Source of the DNA: Iris pallida
Taxonomy: Eukaryota > Streptophyta > Magnoliopsida > Asparagales > Iridaceae
Direction: 5' to 3'
DNA length: 64,000 nt
Assembly (NCBI GenBank): GCA_029216955.1
Contig: JANAVB010006998.1
Span: forward strand, 62,001-126,000
This document shows positions 8,184 to 21,300 of this stretch, piece by piece (the stretch's first letter is position 1; each line of letters starts with the position of its first letter). The notes below the pieces were generated by a model. The model did not search any database, was not told the DNA's origin, and saw only the letters and a list, made by a program, of their open reading frames with translations. The position numbers and the translations under genes were made by a program.

Positions 8184-9837
8184 AAATTAGGAATATTATA
8201 AAATGTAAATTATAGTCTTCTCGGATTTACTTTATCCACAAAATTTGAGCACAACAACGGCCGACAGAGATATACTCAGCTTAAGTCGTTGATAATGCGA
8301 CAGAATTTTGTTTTTTGCAAAACCAAGAGATTAAAGCTTTTTCTAGGAAATAACACGTACCGCTAGAACTTTTACGCTCTACTTTCCATCTGAAAAAAAT
8401 CTGCATCATAATAACCATTTAGGTCAAATGATTTAGTTTTAGGATACCACAAGCGACGACAGAAGTTCCTTTAAGGTATCTAAAGAAACACTTAACTGCG
8501 CATAAGTATGATTCCTTATAATTGGCTTGATATCTAGCACATATGCAAATACTGAACATTATATCAGGACGATTAGTAGTTTAGTATAGTAATCTGACAA
8601 TCATACCTCGATACTTACGTTGGTCGACAGGGTTGCCACTTTCATCAATGTCATATTTGGTTGAGGTGGCCATTGGAGTCCCGATAGGCTTTGCATTGTC
8701 AAAGTCGAACTTCTTTAGCAATTTCTTCATATATTTTGCTTGATTGATGAAGGCCCCTTGTGAAGTTTGTCTGATTTATAGTCCAAGAAAGTAGTTGAGC
8801 TCTCCCATCATTCTCATCTCAAACTAATTTTACTTATACTTAGCAAACTCTTGACAGAGTACCTCATTACTTGAACCAAAAATAATGTCATATATATATA
8901 TTCACTAATAAAATATCATTATAAAGGGATTTGACAAATAAAGTAGCGTCTACTTTCCCTTTAGAAAAACTATTTTTCTGTAGAAAGGTACTTAGACAAT
9001 CATACCAAGCTTTTTGTGCTTGTTTGAGTGCATACAGTACCTTTCTTAACTTGAAAACATGATCAAGAAATTTAAAATCTTCAAAACTAGGAGGCCAATT
9101 TACAAAAACTTCTTTATTTATAAAGCTATTCAAAAAAGCATTTTTTGCATCCATTTGGAACAGTTTAAAATCATGAAAACATGCATATGCACAAAGCATG
9201 CGAATGGATTCTAGTCTAGCAATAGGAGAATAGGTCTTGCCATAATCAATTCCTTCTTCTTGATTATAACCCTTAGCAACTAGAGGTGATCTATTGCAAA
9301 CGACTTGTCTATCCTCACTTAGTTTATATCAGAATACCCATTTGGTACCAATTACAGAATGACCAATAGGCTTAGGAACAACTTTCCAAACTTGATTTCT
9401 CTCAAATTGGTTTAATTTCTCTTGCATGGCATAAATCAAAAATTTATCATCAAATGCATCTGCTACTGATTTTGGTTCTATTTGTGAAATAAATACAACA
9501 CATGCAGCGACATCCTTAGCAGATGAACGAGTAATTACACCTTTTGATACATCACCAATAAACAAAGTTTTTGGATGGTCTGACATGAACCTTATCTTTT
9601 TTGGCAAACTCTCAGATAACTTATTCCTGTGTCAGAATCTTCAGGTGCATTTTTGGACATTTTTCCTGAGTCCTCGTAATCACTATTACTTGGCAATTAA
9701 TTTCTAAATTAATCAAAAGTAACATTAATATATTCTTCAACAACCAATGACCTTTTATTGAAAATTCTAAAGCCTTTACTTTTGGCAGCATATCCAAAGA
9801 ATATTCCTTCATCTGTCTTACAGTCGAACTTTCCTAA
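8184..9837 (-). pseudogene. Ty1/copia pol relic (RT and RNase H)
   Basis: Reading minus from 9837: a region with DEGIFFGYA and FNKRSLVVEE (typical copia integrase C-terminus); MQEKLNQFERNQVWKVVPKP and VIGTKWVF (RT start); FQMDAKNAFLN and YALKQAQKAWY (RT core); GELNYFLGL, SQGAFINQAKYMKKLLKKF and PIGTPMATS (thumb/connection); and a degenerate RNase H near 8300-8200 (KKQNSVALSTT, CCAQILW). The frame is broken by many stops and shifts. The RT catalytic YxDD segment is degenerate around 8890-8920. A1 truncates its RNase H end and a CACTA terminus abuts its integrase end. Confidence 0.9.
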
Positions 9838-10260
9838 CACTACAAAAATAACACTTTAGCGATGCAACAAAGTTGCTAAAATGTACAAAAACATCGCTAA
9901 TCGTAATTAACGACATTTTTAGCGAAGAAAATATGATGTCGCGTATTCCATGGTCGCTAACACGAAAAACGTCGCCGGTTGTCGCTATAGCGACGTCACG
10001 TAGCGACGAAAGTACATCGCTAATATTCTTGTTGATAGCGACGTCTAGCGACGAGGAGTTACTAATCTGCGATGTCACTATTCATTACTAAAAGTCGCCG
10101 ATTATTCAGTACTTAGCGACGTAGTTAGCGACGTTTAGCTATGAGGATGCTGACATGGCAAAATTTGCTAGGTCAGCAGTTTAGCGACATTTAGAGACTG
10201 TTTGCGGCATTGTCGATATAGGCTAGTGACGTTTCAATACACAATTAGCGACATTATATG
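9838..10260 (+). mobile_element. CACTA-type (En/Spm) transposon terminus with subterminal repeats
   Basis: It begins CACTACAAAAATAACAC, matching the CACTA inverted terminal repeat, exactly where copia coding sequence stops. Over the next 420 bp the word TTAGCGACG or TAGCGACG recurs about ten times in both orientations, the usual subterminal transposase-binding pattern. The 3 bp outside is TAA (9835-9837). No matching right terminus (ending in GTAGTG followed by TAA) was found in the window, so only one end is supported. No transposase frame is visible. Confidence 0.75.
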
Positions 10261-10850
10261 ATATCGCTTGTAAACCCCCTAAATTTCTACTATAATTTTT
10301 TAAAAAAATATTTTTGTTTTTATTTTGTACTTCGTATCTGCACGTCGCATACGAGTTCGCATTGTTGTATTGCGCAGCGTACGAGATTTGCGTTTTGTAT
10401 TGCTCGACGAGTGCGAATATGTGTCGAGGTACATATTTTAGAAAAACATTTTTATTATAAATTTTATTTTATATAGGAAAGTACATGTTCAAATAAATGT
10501 GATAAATATTTTTATTTTTAAAAAGAATTATTTTGTTCATCGTTTAAAAATAAATAGTGATTTGGAAATTGTGGTTTCTATGAAATGTATTCCAAATATT
10601 TTGCAAAATTTAGAATTTGTATATTAACATATTTTTGTTATTTGTAAAAACTATTTTATGATTTAATATTTAAGTAATTATCTTGATTTTCAAAATTAAT
10701 TAATGTTATATTTTAATATTTATGAAAATGATATTTAAGATTTTGTTTTATTTAATATTTGAGTTATTTTGATAATTTAAATGTGGAAAAGATTTTATTT
10801 TAAATAGGCATTAAATTAAAGGAAGTTATCTAGATTGATTTGATTTTTAT
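10261..10850. other. AT-rich spacer with a short imperfect tandem repeat
   Basis: No gene is visible. Positions 10340-10435 hold two to three imperfect ~31-bp units containing CGCATACGAG/GCGTACGAG and TTGTATTGC. The rest is AT-rich. It may be interior of the CACTA element or its flank. Confidence 0.5.
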
Positions 10851-12180
10851 TGCTTAAATTCTAAATCGATTTAAATAAAAAGATGGAATTATCCATCGGG
10901 GTTTAATCCATTACAAGTCCTTATCCAACTGGGAATTCCCACCTCCTATATAAGGAGAGGAACTCATCCATGAATTATCTACCATCCATAGATCGTGCAT
11001 CGTGTCGGTGCCACCCATCTACTATTTCCTTCCCCAATTACAAATACAATAATTAGGTCCCGTCCGACAATCCCGGACGTCCACCCAGCAGTGTCGGACA
11101 CTCCCGACACGACACACCCAACCCGACAATCAAAATCCCAAACCCTAACCCAGCTCCTGTATCCATGTCGACAGCATGACACGGTCTACCCCGACCCAGA
11201 ACCTATCACCCCGACACAATCAAAACCTACACCTATGTCCTCCATGTCCGCAGTAACCCGCCTCTACCGTCGCCATTGCCCACAACTCACCTCTCCTCTG
11301 TCTTCCCGCACCCGACCACAGGTGGTCGACCAAAACCTCACCACCAGTCACCATCCCCGTTACCATCACCAATAGCCACCGTCTCCCGAGCCCGACAATC
11401 CAGCCATCATCTCGATCTATTACCACGCCCAAACCTCCACACAACCTCACCACCCCGTCTTCCCCAAAAAATCTGGCCACCTGCTCCCGACTTACACAAT
11501 CCCAGCATCCTAAATCCGCCATCGCCACGACTTCACAGCAGCCTTTTACCCGACGTCTGTCTTCCCCAAATCAACCCCGGCCAACCGCCGGAATACCGTC
11601 ACCAAAAAGAGAAAAAGAAGAAGGTAAAACCCTAACCTCCGTCGTCCGCCATGACTGCCACCACTGCGTCTCGCTCCTGGCCGAGCGTTGCACCATCGGA
11701 TCCGACGCTGCGCTCCCTCCTGATCCCACCGGTACAGCTCCCCATCGTCACAGCTGCGCGCGTGAGCTGCCGCCTTCCCATGGAGCTGCTTGCCCCGTGT
11801 CTCCGGCGACCCGACGAGCTCTCCGACTCCACCCGGTCGCCGTGCCACCGGGAGCCACACGGTCGTCGCCGCCTTCTCGAAACACCGTCGTCGCCTTCAC
11901 CAGCCCCGCGGCCGTCGGTCCACGTCGGCAGAGCCGCCGCCTCCGACTTCCCGCGCCGCCTCCAGCATTCCCATCCGCTCCGCCTGCGCCGACCGTCGCC
12001 TCTCCGCTCTAAACCCGGCACCCCGCTGTGCGTGCCACCGCGCGCAGGACCACCCGCTGCTCCCTCGTCGACGACGACCGTCGGTGAGAACCCTCTCCTC
12101 CCCGCTCTTTCCTCCTCTCTATTAAATTCCCCACTCTCTCTCTCTTCGTCTCATCTAAATAAAGAGCAGCAGTAGCTGCA
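10851..12180 (+). mobile_element. LTR-like segment with TATA box and GC-rich leader
   Basis: A TATA-like CTATATAAGG (10946-10955) is followed by a C-rich, CCG-rich stretch, changing sharply from about 30% to over 60% GC. Several overlapping frames exist on both strands, but none has recognisable motifs. Long plant gypsy LTRs often show this TATA-plus-GC-rich-leader layout, and similar stretches occur at 36.3-36.6 kb and, on the minus strand, at 33.8-34.0 kb. A host gene 5' end is possible but unsupported. Confidence 0.35.
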
Positions 12181-12303
12181 TTGATTTTTATTCATTTTTG
12201 TTTGGTTTTATTGTTTAATTTATTTACTAAATGCTTTGTTAGGTTAATGGCAGTAAGTAGATTCCTATTATTATTAATCCTTTTATTATTATTATCACTA
12301 TTG

Positions 12304-12304
<1 letters not shown>

Positions 12305-12356
<52 letters not shown>

Positions 12357-12389
12357 ATATATATATATATATATATGGTTATTAGTATC

Positions 12390-12422
<33 letters not shown>
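12305..12422. repeat. TA microsatellites
   Basis: Two long (TA)n tracts are separated by a unit GGTTATTAGTATCATTAA that repeats just after the second tract (12423-12442), so tract plus unit is itself duplicated. Confidence 0.9.
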
Positions 12423-12425
<3 letters not shown>

Positions 12426-12442
12426 TTATTAGTATCATTAAT

Positions 12443-13035
12443 AACTTATTATTAATAATAATACTATTAGTGTTGTGTTATTAATATTGGTATTATTTTG
12501 GGAATTATCAAAGATATATTAAAATTTGTTTTAACAAAGATAGTTTTCTACCTAAAGAAATTATTTTGACACACGAAGAATTTTAGTCCAAAACCATTAT
12601 TGCTTTCAACCATTTTCCTAAAATTATTTCTTAACCAGAAAAAAAAGGATTTTTAAATTATATATGATTCGTGTATTTTCAATAATTGTCTAAATTATCT
12701 TTACTAATAAGATACAGGTTATCTTCCAAGAAATCCTACTTTGGTAAACTTATATTTTAGCCTAAATCAATTTTTCCACATTTTCAAATATTTGTCAAAA
12801 TTTATTATTTTTACTAGTAAACAAGGTTTTCAAGTACTATACAAAATAATATATGTATTCTTCACACAAATTCCCTCAATTATCTTGATTGTGACTGATC
12901 ATCTTACCTATTTCCTCGCGACTTTGGACCTCTACACATTGAACATGGCTACTAGACAAATAGGACTTGATAGAACACCACACAACACCAGGCGTGACAC
13001 CAGGCATGATACCTTGCCATAACTTACTGTTTATA
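12443..13035. other. AT-rich flank of E1, no gene seen
   Basis: Non-coding AT-rich DNA ending in TTATA (13031-13035), the left target duplication of E1. The right flank after 23756 continues the same interrupted sequence. Confidence 0.6.
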
Positions 13036-14771
13036 TGTCACGACCCGCACCCACTGTGAGGGTACGAGAACGTAACAACGCCCAGCCTACGCCGCAGTAT
13101 CAGCGGTAGAACGCTGTCCTAGGTCAATCATCTAACAATATAAAGGTACTTGTACAGTATATACACTCCTAATGGAGGTGACATAACAGAACAGTCTCAA
13201 TCACATCTAAGGCAGATACAGAATAGTAAAGGTAGATAGAGAGATCAAAAACACAATGTAATACAATTTAAAGGGAGAAAATCTAAGTGTCTAAGATAAC
13301 AACTCAAGAACATCCAGCTCAATACAAGTCTCTAATATATACAACATCTCAGAAGAACAACTGAAAGTCAAATAACAATGCTGAAAGAAAACTAAAGCCT
13401 AGCTATCTAGCCTAGACTATGGGAGTAGCATCCTGTACTGCAGCTGGGTCCTCCAGAGGAACCAGGTCGCAGGTGTCGTCTAATCCTGCTCCATAATAGG
13501 TGGTACATAGGGCCTCCTCCTCATCCTCTGTAATAATTTTAACAAGTTCAGTCAGGACAGGAGCGAGCACAGTACATCTCAACAAATCATAGCAGGTTAG
13601 AAAATATAATCATGCAGTAAAGTAAGATACATGAACTGAAGAAATACAGTATGTAAACAGAGAGAGAACTGTAATAGAAATATCTACTATACATAGAGAA
13701 CCAACAGTGACTAGTGAGTCGGAGTAAAATATAAACATGTGAATGGCATAGGAGATTCATGACTATAGCTAAGAGAGTGATTCATGACTACAGCTACTTG
13801 GATAATATTCACATGCATATTTCTACTCCCCCATCCCCAATCAATACACAAGGATCTGTTCAAGTTATGTTAAGATTCGTAAAACTTCACATAGCTCATA
13901 AAATGAGTGATACGTGAAGGTGATTCATGATGGCTCTGTGAACATGAGAGTACATATGTCACAAGCGATTCGTGAATCAGAGGAATCATAGAGATACTTG
14001 ATGATTTGTGAAACGAACAAAATATGCAGTATCCGATGCTCCCGAGGGGGATAACATCTCATGAAAAGATCCATATAGTACCAATCCGTGTGACCAACGT
14101 GACAGTATCAAGTAAAGTAATTTAAAGCAGGAAAATAATTCTAAACAGGCTATGAAATGATCAGAGAATGTACTTGCCTGATAACTGAATGTCCGAAGAG
14201 GGTGTACTGCCTGATGAGAGGTGTCTGTCTCCTAATCAGAGCAACACAAGTTACAACATGTCTAAAATGAAGTAATTGAACATTACGAGGCATTCTATAT
14301 GATTCTAGGTCAATCTAGGCCAAAGTCAACTCTTGGTCAACCATGGCCAACTACACTAGTCAACTAGGTCAACTAAACCATTCCAAGTCTAAACCTAGAC
14401 TAACAAGTCATTCTAGTCAATCTAGTCCTAACCAATCTAGTTTAGAACCCAATTACAAACACAAGCCAAACCAAGCTAAGCTAATCACACACAACATATA
14501 TATGGAAGAGGATAGGGATGAATGAACTTGTAGGGAAGGCCAAGTGCAATATGTATCAATGTGCACTAGTGTTATAGTGATAGTGTCAACATAGTGTCAT
14601 AGTAATGTGTAGGGACATAGTGTAATGGGTATATGAGGTAAGTATAGGGTTTGTCAACTTTGAACATTGTATTACTTCACATACAACTTGCATCTATACC
14701 TTACCTACATTTCATACATTCATGATACTTACTTATTTAACATACTTGCATATATTCCCATTCATTCATTC

Positions 14772-14978
<207 letters not shown>

Positions 14979-17193
14979 AGCATACATTAGTTGAAATGTG
15001 TGTATGGGACAATGCCATAGGCTAGTGTATAAAACATTGTGTAAATGTGTAACATGTATTCAAGTGTGGCTAACTAGTGTAGTGTAATAGGATGTGTGTG
15101 TGTGTGTCTATGTTTCAGGAAACAGAGAATGGGGTTCATTCATACATATTTATGTTCATGGATTATAGACTGAATTAAAAGCTAAAGGACAACTCACATA
15201 TAAGCATACAATAGGAATCACTAATCTACCATAAATATCTATATAGTGTATTACACTACCATTTCTATTTAACTCATAAACCTCATATATGAACCCATAT
15301 ATAAACAACCCACCTATATATATATACATAGAGAGGGTTAAGGGGTTTTCAATTCAGTTCTTAGTACACAGGTTCATACATTTACCAATGTCAGTTTACT
15401 GTTTTCTCAAAAACCCAGGTTTTTTATGTTCAAGCCTTAGTTAAACTCAAGTTAATATCTTCTTAACATCAATTTTAGGTATCCTTTAACCCAGTTTTAA
15501 GTATCCATAACTCAGTTATATACAAACATTTCAAGGATCATTAACTCAGTTTTCAGACATTGGGATTTTCTCAGTTTACACATCTCTAAAACCCAATTCT
15601 CAGGTCTCTGCATGGTACCATTGTCAGTCAAGTGCAATAGGAAATTAGTGAAAAGTACACAACATTACAGTAATGGTTTTCAGGGTTAAATCATGTGACA
15701 GTTCAAAAGTAATTTCAAAACCAATTCGAATCCAAGTATCAATCTCAGATTTTATGTACATACAACAATCAGTTGAAACACTCAAACCAATTTCAATATC
15801 CCAATCCTCAAACACAACTCTTAACCAACATTTGAGCATTCTTATATATGTAATGAATTAATCTCGGAAATTTAAATAGGGGATTTGGTTTGAAACACAT
15901 TAATTTCAGAAAACCACACAGTTCAAGTATCAGGAATCGATAGTTCATACAACCCAATTTCATTATCAAAACAACTCGAAAACCAATACATTCATGGACA
16001 GTGGTGTCAGGTGTGTGTGTGTGTACATGTGGAGGGTGTCCACGTATCTAATGGGTCGAATAGGTCGTGTCTAAGTGAGTCGAGCAGCGTGTCCTACGTG
16101 CATATCAGGAATGTGATACAGTGTGTCTGTGTGTGAAGTGGCTGTCACTTGCGGGTTAGATTTCTCCTCGAATTCTCCATAAAATCAAACTCCATGTGTG
16201 TCATATCAGAAATTTCTCTTACCTTCCCACCAGGTGGCATGTCAAGTCATGTCGTGTTCGATGAGAACTGGATACCCAACATCAGGGCAGCGTGCCACAG
16301 CCTCGTGCACGCGTGTCACAGGCTCGTGCAACCGACACACGACACCAGTGTCCTCGTACACGTGTTCCTGTGTTCGCCCATAGTAGCGCTACACAGTCGT
16401 ATCCCTGAAACACCATCATGACGTGTCCACGAAGGACACGAAGCTCGTATCGGACAGCACTTGCACGCTCGTGCAGTGCAGTACAAATTGCGTGCTCACG
16501 CGATTGCGTGTCCGATACAACACGAGTCCCTCTGAAACTTAGTGGGTGGCATGTCAGTCATTGCCCCTAGGTTCTGACCAAAAATGGTCGTGTCTCGTGT
16601 CGTGTCCAGTGAGAACTGGACACGAGGTAGCAGGACAGTGAACCGTGGCCTCGTGCATATGTTCGTGTCAAATTTTGGACACGAAAAATAACCAAAAATC
16701 TACTCAGTCACTTGCAAAATTAATCCCCATATATAGGACTATAAATCCATGAAATCAGTTTCAAAAATGGTTATAAAAACATTGGATTAGGCATTTCATC
16801 GAACACCGGTTTATGTGGACTGATACGTGTCCGATACGGACACTAAATGGACGCGGTTTCCTACCAAACTTGACCCACAGCTAGGGTATACCTAGATGAA
16901 TGCATCCATCGAAAGAAAACTATAATTTGAATAGGTTTGATGGGTTTTACCTATTGAGGGTGAAACCTTAATTTAGAGCTTTTTGAATGAGGGCTCCTCT
17001 ACAACTTGCGACATTCCCGATCCTCCGAATCCTCGCTAGCTATCCACTAATGGTGTCCTCTACTGTAGGGGAGTCCAATGCAAGAGACTAGGCTCAATTT
17101 GGGGTTGTTTTGGATATTTGGGGAGAAATTGGGGAAGAACACAAAAGGAGGCAATTTAAATGATTTAAAAAAATGCTAAAGGGTTAATGTGTT

Positions 17194-17203
17194 GTATTTA
17201 TAG
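17194..17203 (-). promoter_or_regulatory. TATA box in LTR of E1
   Basis: The minus-strand sequence is CTATAAATAC, about 575 bp into the LTR in sense direction. The homologous site in the other LTR (near 23170) is altered to CTATAGATAC. E3's TATA lies at the same distance from its LTR start. Confidence 0.55.
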
Positions 17204-17776
17204 AGGGGGGTGTTTGATGGTTGCCATTAGGTTAGGGTTAGGGTTTAGGATGAGTGGTCAAGTCTTCTCCAACAAATTCAAGACAATCTAAAGCTCACAA
17301 TTAAAGTAACCTTTCTTAACCTTTAGCCTAAAATATCTTTCTAACAAATATCTAGATATTACCCTAATTTGATTACTTAATTGAAACCCTCTAACTTAGT
17401 CTCTAGGGTCATGATTAACAATCTAGATTAGGCTAACTTCTAGGTCAAGTCTCAATTAATTTAACTAACACATATTTAATTAATATAATTTACAATTTCA
17501 CAAAAGTGTCAAAATGACCAAAATACCCCTAGGCTTAAAAATAGAAATTTGTAATCCTAAACACATGATTAGGTCTCCTTGGTCATGATTAGTCTTCTAG
17601 GTCATGCATGACTGAGGTTACACTAGCAAAACACCAATTTCACATTTCACTCAATTAAATAGTTTTAAAATAACTAAAAATCACCAAAAATCATATCATG
17701 ACTAAAATCAAATATTTTAATGATTTAAAATACAAAAGTTCAAAATTACCCTTATTTTAGAAAAGTGGGTGTTACA

Positions 17777-17790
17777 AGTCTACCCCCTTA
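17777..17790 (-). other. Polypurine tract of E1
   Basis: The sense sequence TAAGGGGGTAGACT abuts the 3' LTR. It is preceded by TTTCGAGGACAAAATTC, a context I recall from many plant chromovirus 3' ends. Confidence 0.75.
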
Positions 17791-18882
17791 AAAGAATTTT
17801 GTCCTCGAAATTAAGATGGTTGTACTTCTTCTAGAGTCTCGTCCCCAACAATCATGGTCTCAGAACTTACCTAAATCCTACAATTTAAAAGAATGGCATA
17901 CAGGGTCATGGCATATGGTGGCAGTTGAAAGTCTCATCTAGGTATACTAGTCATGCTAAACCCAAACGGTCATAGAATATCAAAATATACAAGCAATCTG
18001 GGGTGCTAAACTGGAAAAGTTACAGAAACAACAAATCATCAAGGCTGTAATGCAGTCTATTATTCTATATAAAAACTGGTAAATATAAACAACAGAGAAC
18101 CAGCTACAAGGGTCACTACTCTAAAGCCAGGGCTATACTATCATTCCTAAGATAAAGGCCTAATCACAACTCATCAAATCATCATACTAAGAAAGAGTTT
18201 ATAACTAATGAATTTCTACAAGGAATTAGACTAGTCAACTAAAGTTATCCCTACTCCTAAGTTATTTGATGATGGAAAACAATTTTTTTAACAGAAGAGA
18301 AATGAAGGAGGTGATACTTTAAAAACCTTCAAGATATAATCTGATAATCACATACGACTGTCCAAAATCATGATACTCAGAATCCTCGCCACACTAGTAA
18401 GCAAGGCTGCGATGAACGGTAGAGTCCATAACTGGGGTATGCATCTCTATGATCAAGTCGTCTAGAATCCTCGCTATGCCAACTAGTATAGCTGCGAGAA
18501 ATTCCAATCTCTTGATCAAGATATGTACATCCGAAGACAGGTCCCTATGTTCTTGCCACGTCGGCTAATATAGCTGCGGTAAACTCTAGGTTCCATAATA
18601 AAGTAGACGTTTTACCATCCATGTTATTTTCGTCAATATATGCTATCAGAAGATATCGTAACCCGGGTCATAAAATTCATCTCGATAAGAAAAATCAAAT
18701 CAACAACGATCCATCAAAATCAAATTCAAATATCAAGGAGTAAAGGTAAATCAAAATAAGAGAAAAGGATTTCAAATTTGAAGTTCAGAATGAGATTCTT
18801 AAGGGGCATCCCAGGAATCTTTCAAGGAATTCTAACTGTGATTGAGTACCTTCAAAAATATATCCTAATCCTACTGCAGGCT
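17791..18882 (-). mobile_element. Non-coding internal region of E1
   Basis: No reading frame resembles gag or pol on either strand. Blocks near the polypurine tract (for example around 17890-17970) match the same position in E2 (26330-26420). Blocks near 18380-18600 match E2 (28275-28480) and, reversed, E3 (44520-44760). It looks like leader joined to 3' untranslated sequence, with the coding part lost. Confidence 0.75.
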
Positions 18883-18912
18883 GTAGTGGTACTCTGGTTA
18901 GAATACCACTAC
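18883..18912 (-). ncRNA. Leader hairpin of E1
   Basis: A 12-bp stem (sense GTAGTGGTATTC with GAGTACCACTAC, one G-U type pair) and a 6-nt loop lie 9 nt downstream of the primer site. Counterparts are 28883-28912 in E2 and 42696-42725 in E3. The element is an RNA structure in the transcript leader, not a separate gene. Confidence 0.7.
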
Positions 18913-18920
18913 ACAAACTC

Positions 18921-18938
18921 GACCTGCATGGGCCACCA
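18921..18938 (-). other. Primer binding site of E1, tRNA-Ile type
   Basis: The sense sequence TGGTGGCCCATGCAGGTC starts 9 nt after the LTR. From memory it is an 18-nt complement of the plant tRNA-Ile(AAU) 3' end (CTGCATGGGCCA plus CCA). Confidence 0.7.
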
Positions 18939-20734
18939 CTAAAAACGTGTCACGACCCGTACCCACTGTGAGGGTATGAGAACGTAACAACGTCCAGTCT
19001 ACGCCGTATTGTCGGCGGTAGAACGCTGTCCTAGGTCAATCATCTAACAATATAAAGGTACCTGTACAGTATATACACTCTTAATGGAGGTGACATAACA
19101 GAACAGTCTCAATCACATCTAAGGCAGATACAGAATAGTAAAGGTAGATAGAGAGATCAAAAACACAATGTAATACAATTTAAAGGAAGAAAATCTAAGT
19201 GTCTAAGATAACAACTCAAGAACATCCAGCTCAATACAAGTCTCTAATATATACAACATCTCAGAAGAACAACTGAAAGTCAAATAATAATACTGAAAGA
19301 AAACTAAAGCCTAGCTATCTAGCCTAGACTATGGGAGTAGCATCCTATACTGCAGCTGGATCCTCCAGAGGAACCAGGTCATAGCTGTCGTCTAATCCTG
19401 CTCCGTAATAGGTGGTACATAGGGCCTCCTCCTCATCCTCTGTAATATTTTCAACAGGTCCAGTCAGTACAGGAGCGAGCATAGTACATCACAACAGATC
19501 ATAGCAGGTTAGAAAATATAATCATACAGTAAAGTAAGATACATGAACTGAAGAAATACAGTACGTAAACAGAGAGAGAACTGTAATAGAAATATCTACT
19601 ATACATAGAGAACCAACAGTGACCAGTGAGTCGGAGTAAAATATAAACATGTGAATGGCTTAGGAGATTCATGACTACAGCTAAGAGAGTAATTCATGAC
19701 TACAGCTACTTGGATAATATTCACATGCATATTTCTACTTCCCCATCCCCAATCAATACACAAGGATCTGATCAAGTTATGTTAAGATTCGTGAAACTTC
19801 ACATGGCTCATAAAATGAGTGATACGTGAAGGTGATTCATGATGGCTCTGTGAACATGAGAGTACATATGTCACAAGCGATTATTGAATCAGAGGAAGCA
19901 TCGAGATACTTTATGATTCGTGAAATGCACAAAACATGCAGTATCCGATGCTCCCGAGGGGGATAACATCTCATGAAAAGATCCATATAGTACCAATCCG
20001 TGTGACCAACGTGACAGTACCAAGTAAAGTAATTTAAAGCAGGAAAATAATTCTAAACAGGCTATAAAATGATCAGAGAATGTACTCGCCTGATAACTGA
20101 ATGTCCGAAGAGGGTGTACTGCATGAGAAAAGGTGTTTGTCTCCTAATCAGAGCAACACAAGTTACAACATATCTAAAATGAAGTAATTGAATATTACGA
20201 TGCATTCTACATGATTCTGCGTCAATCTAGGCCAAAGTCAACTCTTGGTCAACCATGGCCAACTACACTAGTCAACTAGTCAACTAAACCATTCCAAGTC
20301 TAAACCTAAACTAACAAGTCATTCTAGTCAATCTAGGCCTAACCAATCTAGTTTAGAACCCAATTATAAACACAAGCCAAACCAAGCTAAGCTAATCACA
20401 CACAACATATATATGGAAGAGGATAGGGATGAGTGAACATGTAGGAAAGGCCAAGTGCAATATGTATCAATGTGCACTAGTGTCATAGTGATAGTGTCAA
20501 CATAGTGTCATAGTAATGTGTAGGGACATAGTGTAATGGGTACATGAGGTAAGTATAGGGTTTGTCAACTTTGAACATTGCATTACTTCACATACAACTT
20601 GCATCTATACCTTACCTACATTTCATACATTCATGATACTTACTTATTTAACATACTTGCATATATATTCCCATTCATGTATTCATTTATATATTCATGT
20701 CATTTCTCATTTCACTTGATTACACCCAAGCTTG

Positions 20735-20834
<100 letters not shown>

Positions 20835-21070
20835 CATACATTAGTTGTAATGTGTGTATATGGGACAATGCCATAGGCTAGTGTATAAAACATTGTGTCA
20901 ATGTGTAACATGTATTCAAGTGTGGCTAACTAGTGTAGTGTAATAGGATGTGTGTGTATGTCTATGTTTCAGGAAACAGAGAATGGGGTTCATTCATACA
21001 TATTTATGTTCATGGATTATGGACTGAATTAAAAGCTAAAGGACAACTCACATATAAGCATACAATAGAA

Positions 21071-21244
21071 ATCACTAATCTACCATAAATATCGATATAG
21101 TGTATTACACTACCATTTCTATTTAACTCATAAACCTCATATATGAACCCATATATAAACAACCCACATGGGTTCATATATGAGGTTTATGAGTTAAATA
21201 GAAATGGTAGTGTAATACACTATATCGATATTTATGGTAGATTA

Positions 21245-21249
<5 letters not shown>
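21071..21249. repeat. Perfect 81-bp inverted repeat inside one LTR
   Basis: Left arm 21071-21151 and right arm 21169-21249 are exact reverse complements around a 17-bp spacer, followed by (TA)n to 21295. The homologous stretch of the other E1 LTR (15207-15330) has only the left-arm sequence. Confidence 0.95.

Positions 21250-21300
<51 letters not shown>

Noticed and set aside
11651..12175. 174-codon frame, with overlapping frames on both strands
   Set aside because: High GC lowers stop frequency in all frames. No conserved motif, and no frame is preferred over the others.
17229..17250. Telomere-like TTAGGGTTAGGGTTTAGG (also near 23207)
   Set aside because: Only about three degenerate units, at homologous positions in both LTRs of E1. 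It is LTR sequence, not a telomeric or interstitial telomeric array.
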